A stretch of DNA of 64,000 nucleotides from Anseranas semipalmata. Its lineage: Eukaryota > Chordata > Aves > Anseriformes > Anseranatidae. The notes under the pieces were generated by a model. It ran no database searches. It had not been told where the DNA came from and saw only the letters and a program-made list of their open reading frames with translations. The DNA lies in assembly GCA_013399115.1 (NCBI GenBank), contig VXAA01001508.1, forward strand, positions 451,507 through 515,506, given 5' to 3'. Both the position numbers and the translations under genes were made by a program. Positions 57,656 through 64,000 of this stretch are shown piece after piece. Each line of letters opens with the position of its first letter. The first letter of the stretch is position 1.

Positions 57656-60044
57656 GCAAGGGTATGTCTGAGGATCCTTGCTGCCTCATTTTCCACTTAG
57701 CAGGGACCAAGCTCCTGTACCCTGCTCCAAAGCAGAAGCCAGTGTGGCACTGTGTCCCTCCAGGGAAACTAAGGCAAGAGGATGAGGGCACCAGGACATA
57801 CCAAAGACTTTGAATTAAACTCTTGTTAAGCCTTTGCTAGACTGCAGAACTGCCAGAAGGGCTGAGGCAACCAGCAAGTGCTAGTGGCTGATGTGCAGAG
57901 GCATGACTGAAGGATGGAGGATCGTGTGGAGCAAGGGGAAAAGATGCCGGGGATTGTTGGATGCCAATGGTGAAGCATGGTCCTTGCCTGAGCTGTCAGA
58001 GCAGAATGGCTTGTTTTGCACCTAATATCTCTGCCCTGTTCCACATTAAAATGCATGCTCTGTAACTGTCAGTGTCTCCTTAATATCTTGACAATTTACT
58101 GCTGTTAAGTTTATTTGTTAATCCCAACAACAGTTACAACATGTTATCTGTAAGAACATCTTTTATTCTAACTCCTACAACCTCCCAGTATCTTTACAGT
58201 CCCCTCTCCTGTAAAGACTGATGCAGAAGCATTGCTAAGTTGCTCTGTGCTTTCCATACTCTTCCTAATTGCTCCTCTCCCCACAGCCCTGGGAAGCTCA
58301 GGGCAGGTGGACTGCTCCTAATGCACCAAATGAGACTCCTGTTATGTACGTGTATCTCCAGTATTTCTTCTACACATTTCCAGACAGCCTGTTCTGTTTA
58401 CATCCCATCTTTCCTGCTGCAATTCACATTCCCTGTGGCCTCACTAGGGAATCTATGCAGATTTGGTGTTGCAGGAGAGGGCAATTAATTTCTTCTAGCT
58501 GAGATGTCCATCCAATAATGGCTGGGCTCTCCAGGTTAAGCTAGGTACCAACCTTAAGCAGCCGAAGTTTGGCAAGGAGTACCCCACCCAGCATCACTGG
58601 TGAAGTGGGATGCCCGGAACCTACTGAAATTCAACAACTTTAATCACTTGTGAAAAGCTAATCTGTGATTGCACAGCGAGCCTTCCTGCTGAGTCTGAGA
58701 AAATGAAATCCATATTTTTGATTTTAAAGACTTTTTTTTTTATAAGTTTACTTGTCTTTTTTGTTATTGTTGTCATTGCTATTATTGTTATCTTTAAGCT
58801 CCTTTAAGGAAGCATTGGTCTGCTGCTCATTTCTGGCCTAATTCTGTCTCCAAGGTAGGTGTCTGCAGTGCCACGGTGCTTGGTGCTGCTTAAGGCTGAG
58901 GGTCAGCAGCAGCTGCAGCTGGGGTGCAGAGAGCGTCATGAGCAGCCTCCCTCAGCTTTCTGAGTTGTTCAGCTGCATGCTAAGAGCGCAACAGCAGTGA
59001 TGCATCTGCAGCTGCTGGGGGAAAGAGCATTTTAAAGGTAAAGAAAGAGATTTAAGGACAGGGAAAAAAAATGAGTGGAGATAAGGCTGAGACAGTGTCA
59101 AAGAGATGGAATATACATTTCAGAGAAAATCTGAGCAGATCATTACCCAAAAAATAGTAGCTGTAAGCAACAGTTTGCAGTGCAGAAGGAATATTTATCC
59201 ATCAGTGTTTTGGTGGTCTTTCTACTTCTTTCTGTTTTCTTCCGCTGAGGGGTAATATTACTCAGAAGTGGAGGCAGTGGTGGTGGGATGTTGGAGTCCA
59301 GTCCTAATTCTGTCCTTGCTATACGATGCTAGCTGACTCATTAACCCTTCTGTTTATCAGCAACCAGGCACTGGCTGGGCTAGGAGCTGCATGCACTCAA
59401 AACAAAGAGAACACTTGAGCCAAAGGGTTTGTATCCACATAGGAATTAATTTGGATAACCATAGAACAACTGTTTAGGGTCAGACTCAAGGTCCCTTTGA
59501 GCATCTCCTCTCTGTCAGTGGGTGCACTGAATAGGGTATTTACAGAGTGATCCTTCTCCTGGTGTAACCCTCCAGCCTCTGCTGCTTTGCTGTTCAGGGG
59601 CCTCTCTGACCCAGAAATGTATTTTGTGTTAAAAAAAAAAAGAGAGAGATAGTCTGTGAATTTAAATTTTGTGGCATCTTTTCTCTTGCAGGTGGCATGT
59701 CTTATTCATGTTTAGTTTAGATCACTTTCAAGCAGATTAAACTAAACTGGTACACAGCACTCTTATTATAGAATAAGTGCTCACAGAGAGAGCTATTCAG
59801 GAATAATTATTCTGATTTAAACATTTCTGAATAATTCTATGCAAAGGCAAGTTCTGAGCAGAGAGACGGCGGGTTGATGTGGCATACAGATGGGGGAGCA
59901 CAAGGAGCCGCAACACAGCGTATGAGTATTCGTGCTAGAGTCCCTGTTATAAATGTTAACACATCCAGTCGGGAACAGAAACACACCAGGTGATCAATAT
60001 GTCCAATGAAAACTAACACGATTGTGGTGAATTCTGACCATTAA
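57656..60044. other. Intergenic, no gene seen
   Basis: A TTGTTATTGTTGTCATTGCT-type simple stretch lies at 58760-58795. An A11 run followed by GAGAGAGA lies at about 59630-59650. A GCAGCAGCTGCAGC stretch near 58906 is short. No gene or transposon was recognised. Confidence 0.4.
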
Positions 60045-60310
60045 ATACGCCCAGATAACTCCTCCTGAATGAGACACAGAGCAGAGCTTCCTCCCCCAAA
60101 TAATTTAGCAAATAGGTTTGAATAATGAACGCAATCCAGAAAAATCACCATCTGCTTATGGACAATTTGCAAACAGAAAAAAGTGGCAGCATTCTTTTAA
60201 TAAATGATCTGTTATGAATTATTCACCCAGCTCTAATTAACATTAAGATTCCTGATTTCTCCAGGCAGCCCCAGCATAATGATAGTTTACAATTCCTCTG
60301 CATTTTCCAA
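60045..60310. promoter_or_regulatory. Candidate enhancer-like AT-rich element
   Basis: The block contains AATAATTTAGCAAATAGG, TTGAATAATGAACGC, ACAATTTGCAAAC, TTTTAATAAATGATC, GAATTATTCACC and CTCTAATTAACATTAAG within about 200 bp. There is no recognised transposon sequence. The call rests on motif clustering only. Confidence 0.2.
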
Positions 60311-62779
60311 CCATGACCCTCTAAGCACTTTCCAGACATTTGGGAGATAAACCTCACAGCTCTCCTTTGAAGGCAACGGTGTCTTCATTTGGCAGGGCAC
60401 GAAATGGAGACACAACTAATAACATGTTGTTCTGCAGCTTTCCCTCATCTGTATCAATGTGCATGCCATTTTCATTTGCTATCATTTTGGGTCCTGTGTT
60501 TACACTGGTACAAAGCAACTCTGCAGGTGAGGGAAAGTGGTGATTTAGAGTATGCTGGAGTGTCACCGGGGCATATTGCTCATTTGGTAGGGGATTGCTT
60601 TGGCTTTAAGTGCAAAACTGTCACTGTACTGTCTAAGGTCCAAATTTTCAAAGGTATTTTGGAACCAAAGCATAAGAAATAGGTGCCTAAATTGCCATGG
60701 CAATATAAGTCATTAATATAGTTGACAATAAATTCAGGGTAGAATGGGTATTTTCCATTTTTAATGTATATGAAACAAATGTATTTACCTACATCCTTTT
60801 ACAACCACTTTACAAATGCAGAAGTCTCTATACGTGACAAATAATCTCTTTTCACAAACCTCTTACTAAAGCAATGATACCCTTTTAGCCACAATATTCC
60901 CAACAACGGAAGCTGCACATTTGTGGTCTGGGATTATGCTGTATAATGAATTATGAGTCAGCATTACCCATTTATTATGGCAAGGGGATGGCTCCTGGAT
61001 TGCTATTAGAGCAGAGAAATTTACACCACAGAAAAAACCTAACGTGTAAAGAACACTAAGGGTAAAGTCAGCCTTAATTCTAGCTTTATGAAAATTAGAT
61101 GTTAGGGTTTTCCATTACAGACAAGTTGGGCTAAAAATGAACTCTCATTAACAGAATGTTGTGATCTACAGTTACATCTTCCTTGTTGGCCAGAACTTAC
61201 CGTCTCTGAATTTAGCTTAGCAATTTCATATGGCATTTTCCTGCTCACTCCTCCTCCTTCACAGTTCAAGAATAGGAATAGCTCTTATGGCTAAAGGACA
61301 GAAATTGTTTTTCATTAAAGTATCATAGTTTAGAAAAAAGAACCCAATTCATCTACTCTCGAGCCATGTCATTAAACAGACTCAGCGTGTGGCATCTCGG
61401 ATGCCTCGCAAGTGATGTCCTCAGCCATCTTCAGAATCAGGTTTGCTGCTCCCCCCATGTCTCAGACTCCCCAGCACTTCCACCTGGGCTTCTTGTCTCC
61501 AAATCAAACACATCTTTATTAACCTCTGACTTTCCCAAGTAAATCCTGAGGTTTCCATGGGGAAATAAAACCAAAGCCTTGCCATACTTCATGAAATATT
61601 TGCAGCCGGTGAAAATGAAGACACAATTTTGTTTTTGTAGCTCAAGGAGAGGGGGTCAGAAAACTTTATAACCTGGGTGTGCACCGAGCCTCAGGGTATC
61701 TGAGGCAGCAGTCTGGCATCTAGCTATGAGTGTTACAGCCTTACCGTACACAGCTGCCTGACAGGGAAGTCGAGATGATAAGGTTTGTAAGATAGGATGG
61801 AGCCTGAAGGTTATGATTTGTAACTATCAAAGACCTATCCAAGTAATACTTTGTTTGGAAACTATTTTTACCTCTTGGCAAATCTGGGATTCTATCCTTG
61901 CGCACTGTTGTAATGTGAGCGAAGTAACAAAAGCCTCCCCAGAAGAGACAGCGTTTAAAAAACCAAACAGTTCAGGCATAAGCCTTCTCCCCAGGTCTAT
62001 GACAGACATCACCAGGAGACTGCATTCCAGTACTACCCGGAAATGGGAACTATACAGAGTAACTTGTTCCGTCCAGATTTACAAAAACTAGAGGGCAGAG
62101 CGTAGCTCTCGGATGGTAATTATTTCGTATTGTCATCATCTTCATGGAGATTTGGTACTAGGAGGGCAAGGGACTGGCTTCAGCTTTTGGATGTTACTGA
62201 GATTTCGAGGAGGTGAATGTGAAGAGCTTCCATTTCCTCCTCCATCCAACTGGAGTAAAGCATGCTGAGATCGTCACAAGGGAGGCAGAGTGTGAATTCA
62301 GCATCTGAATTGAATTTCAGTACCCACCAGCATCTCTAGCTGGTAGACTCTTTACAGTCTGGGCTGTAGGACTCAGCTCGATGCTCACACGCAGCACAAT
62401 GCAGTGGCATGGTCCCAGTGTCATTGTGCTCTGGTTTGCAGTGAAGAGGAAGAAATGTCCCTTTGGTTTCCCTCTCCAGCTTCTCTGTGTGCAGCAAGAG
62501 GGTCCCAGTGGCATCTGAGCTACCTGCGTCTTGCCTCCTTGCTGAACTGCCGTGGTAAATCAGGATTAAACTACAGTCCCCATTGCACCATAAAACCTTT
62601 AGCTCTTTAGCACCAGTTGAAAGGCAGTACCACTCTCAGCCTCATCAGGAAAGGTTTCCTTTTACAAATGCTCACTGACCGTAGCTGTCCCCATCATCCC
62701 TCTTCCCTACACTCACCCACTGCATCAGTGCAAGGTAGCTAGCACTGCATTCTGAGGACAAGTGATGCTAGAAGGAAGA
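60311..62779. other. Intergenic, no gene seen
   Basis: ORFs at 60340-60543, 60389-60682 and 61813-62091 on the plus strand, with opposing minus ORFs, are not recognisable. No RNA or repeat family is supported. Confidence 0.4.
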
Positions 62780-62796
62780 TTTTTTTTTTTTTTTTT
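62780..62796. repeat. T17 homopolymer tract
   Basis: Read directly and followed by AAAAG. The plus ORF at 62762-62980 owes its phenylalanine run to this tract. Confidence 0.9.
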
Positions 62797-64000
62797 AAAA
62801 GAAAGTAGACAACAGTCCATAAATCTAGTTCTCCTGCCTGATCATTGCTTCCCTCCATCTCCCTCTGGCATTGTTGGAAAGTGGCTCTTGGAACAACCTC
62901 TTAAAAATGTATCGGCAAGAAGAAGGGAAATTGTTCTTGGTGACAACAATACTGTACACATATTTGTATATTTATTCTGAAGATCAAATTGATAACAACA
63001 GGTCCCTTCATGCCTGCTGATTTATCTGTTGAACAGGTATCTATGCCGTATGCACGGCATGGCTATAACTGTCATGGCTGATATAGGGATAAGATGAATA
63101 ACCTCTACAGATTTCAGGTACAAGTAGGAAAATGTAATCATAACTCACTTTAGAACCAAGTGATACATATTTATACTTTGCCTATCACAGGCTAGCAAGC
63201 CTTTCCCTTTTATTTTGCATTCATGGACCTGTGATGCACATCAATCTTATATTCAGTTTGTTAATATTGTTGTCGCTCAACTGAAATTTATCGTCACATG
63301 ACTTATGATTGGGAGACAGTTTCATCTGAGGAACATTCTCTTAATTTACCCGCATTCAAATTTCCTCTCCTGGCTCAACTCTGCATTGCAAAGACCTATA
63401 CTTTGCTTGGTTCAAACCTATTTTGTTTTTTTCCTCTCAGACTAAGAGCAGTAAATGTCAAAACTATTTATAAACTGAACAAGAACAGAAGTCAAAGTAG
63501 CAGAATAAAATGGATATAAACTCTTAATCAGCCCCAAAGGATGTAATAGATGGGCTCAAATGCACGTGGATCGTTTCTCTTGGGAGGTGTGGCCTTGAAG
63601 GACACTCTTTGGGTTGTGATTGCCTTCCCCACAGTGAAAAAGGTGGAAATGACCAAGTGCATCAGCCCTGTGCCAGCCACAAAAGTAGCTCTGCCTGCTC
63701 TGGGCAGTCTCTAGCTTTAAAGCCATGAGCGAACAAGCTGTGGGGCTGCTGTCCCGCAGGGCCATGCCTGGGGACACCACCCTGTCACCTCAGCCGAGCT
63801 GGCTGGCCTGGACTCATCTGGGACACGGGGACTGCCCCCCAGCAGGACCAGTTCTGCTGGGCAGGGTAAGGCCTTTCCCCCAGACCCTGCACTGGCCCCA
63901 GCAGCTCACAGCTTGTCCGCTGTGACTTGGACGTTGCAGAAAATCTTCTGCCATCAAACTTCACGGAGGGGAGAATTTAACTTTTCTTTCTTTCAATCTT
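62797..64000. other. Intergenic up to the right edge, no gene seen
   Basis: The last part (63690-63920) is GC-richer with overlapping ORFs (63725-63925 plus, 63556-63780 minus) but no recognisable exon or promoter. The sequence continues beyond the window. Confidence 0.4.

Noticed and set aside
1..64000. CRISPR array, operon, phage or other prokaryotic system
   Set aside because: The only regular array is the 34-bp minisatellite, which has no spacers between its units. The window has vertebrate introns and CR1 elements.

Overview
This is a vertebrate, most probably avian, nuclear genomic window. The best evidence for a bird is three CR1 non-LTR retrotransposon remnants. Two of them end in the ATTCTATGATTCTG-type 3' tail typical of bird and reptile CR1. 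Other interspersed repeats are very sparse, introns have canonical GT-AG borders, and there is no bacterial gene organisation. Short ORFs lie everywhere on both strands and nearly all are chance openings.

Layout. Positions 1-6332 hold the 3' end of one plus-strand gene: the last three coding exons (1865-2003, 5294-5340, 6251-6310), two complete introns, part of an upstream intron, a stop codon and a close poly(A) signal. The exons join in frame to give an 81-residue, lysine- and leucine-rich tail that looks like the coiled-coil end of a structural or centrosome/cilium-type protein. I could not identify the gene. I considered centlein, CCDC68 and MIPOL1 and rejected them because their C-termini, as I recall them, do not match.

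Positions 6350-64000 (about 58 kb) contain no coding gene or structural RNA that I can support. This is an intergenic, gene-desert-like stretch. It holds three CR1 fragments (21.7, 26.3 and 40.7 kb), a 34-bp minisatellite that keeps exact register over eight unit steps (39957-40240), several microsatellites and homopolymer tracts, and two single-base ambiguities (24017 and 56569).

Against this background several blocks stand out as possible cis-regulatory elements. Some are AT-rich with many TAAT/TTAATTA homeodomain-type cores (9.2, 20.0, 30.7, 38.6-39.2, 54.1 and 60.1 kb). Others are local CpG-dense patches (10.0, 42.5, 44.75-45.55 and 57.4-57.65 kb). The most interesting is 44.74-45.56 kb, which combines retained CpGs, clustered SOX/POU/E-box-like motifs and a long stretch open on both strands. 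These regulatory calls are inference from composition only and need cross-species alignment. I found no convincing new genetic system; the minisatellite and the 45-kb block are the best leads.
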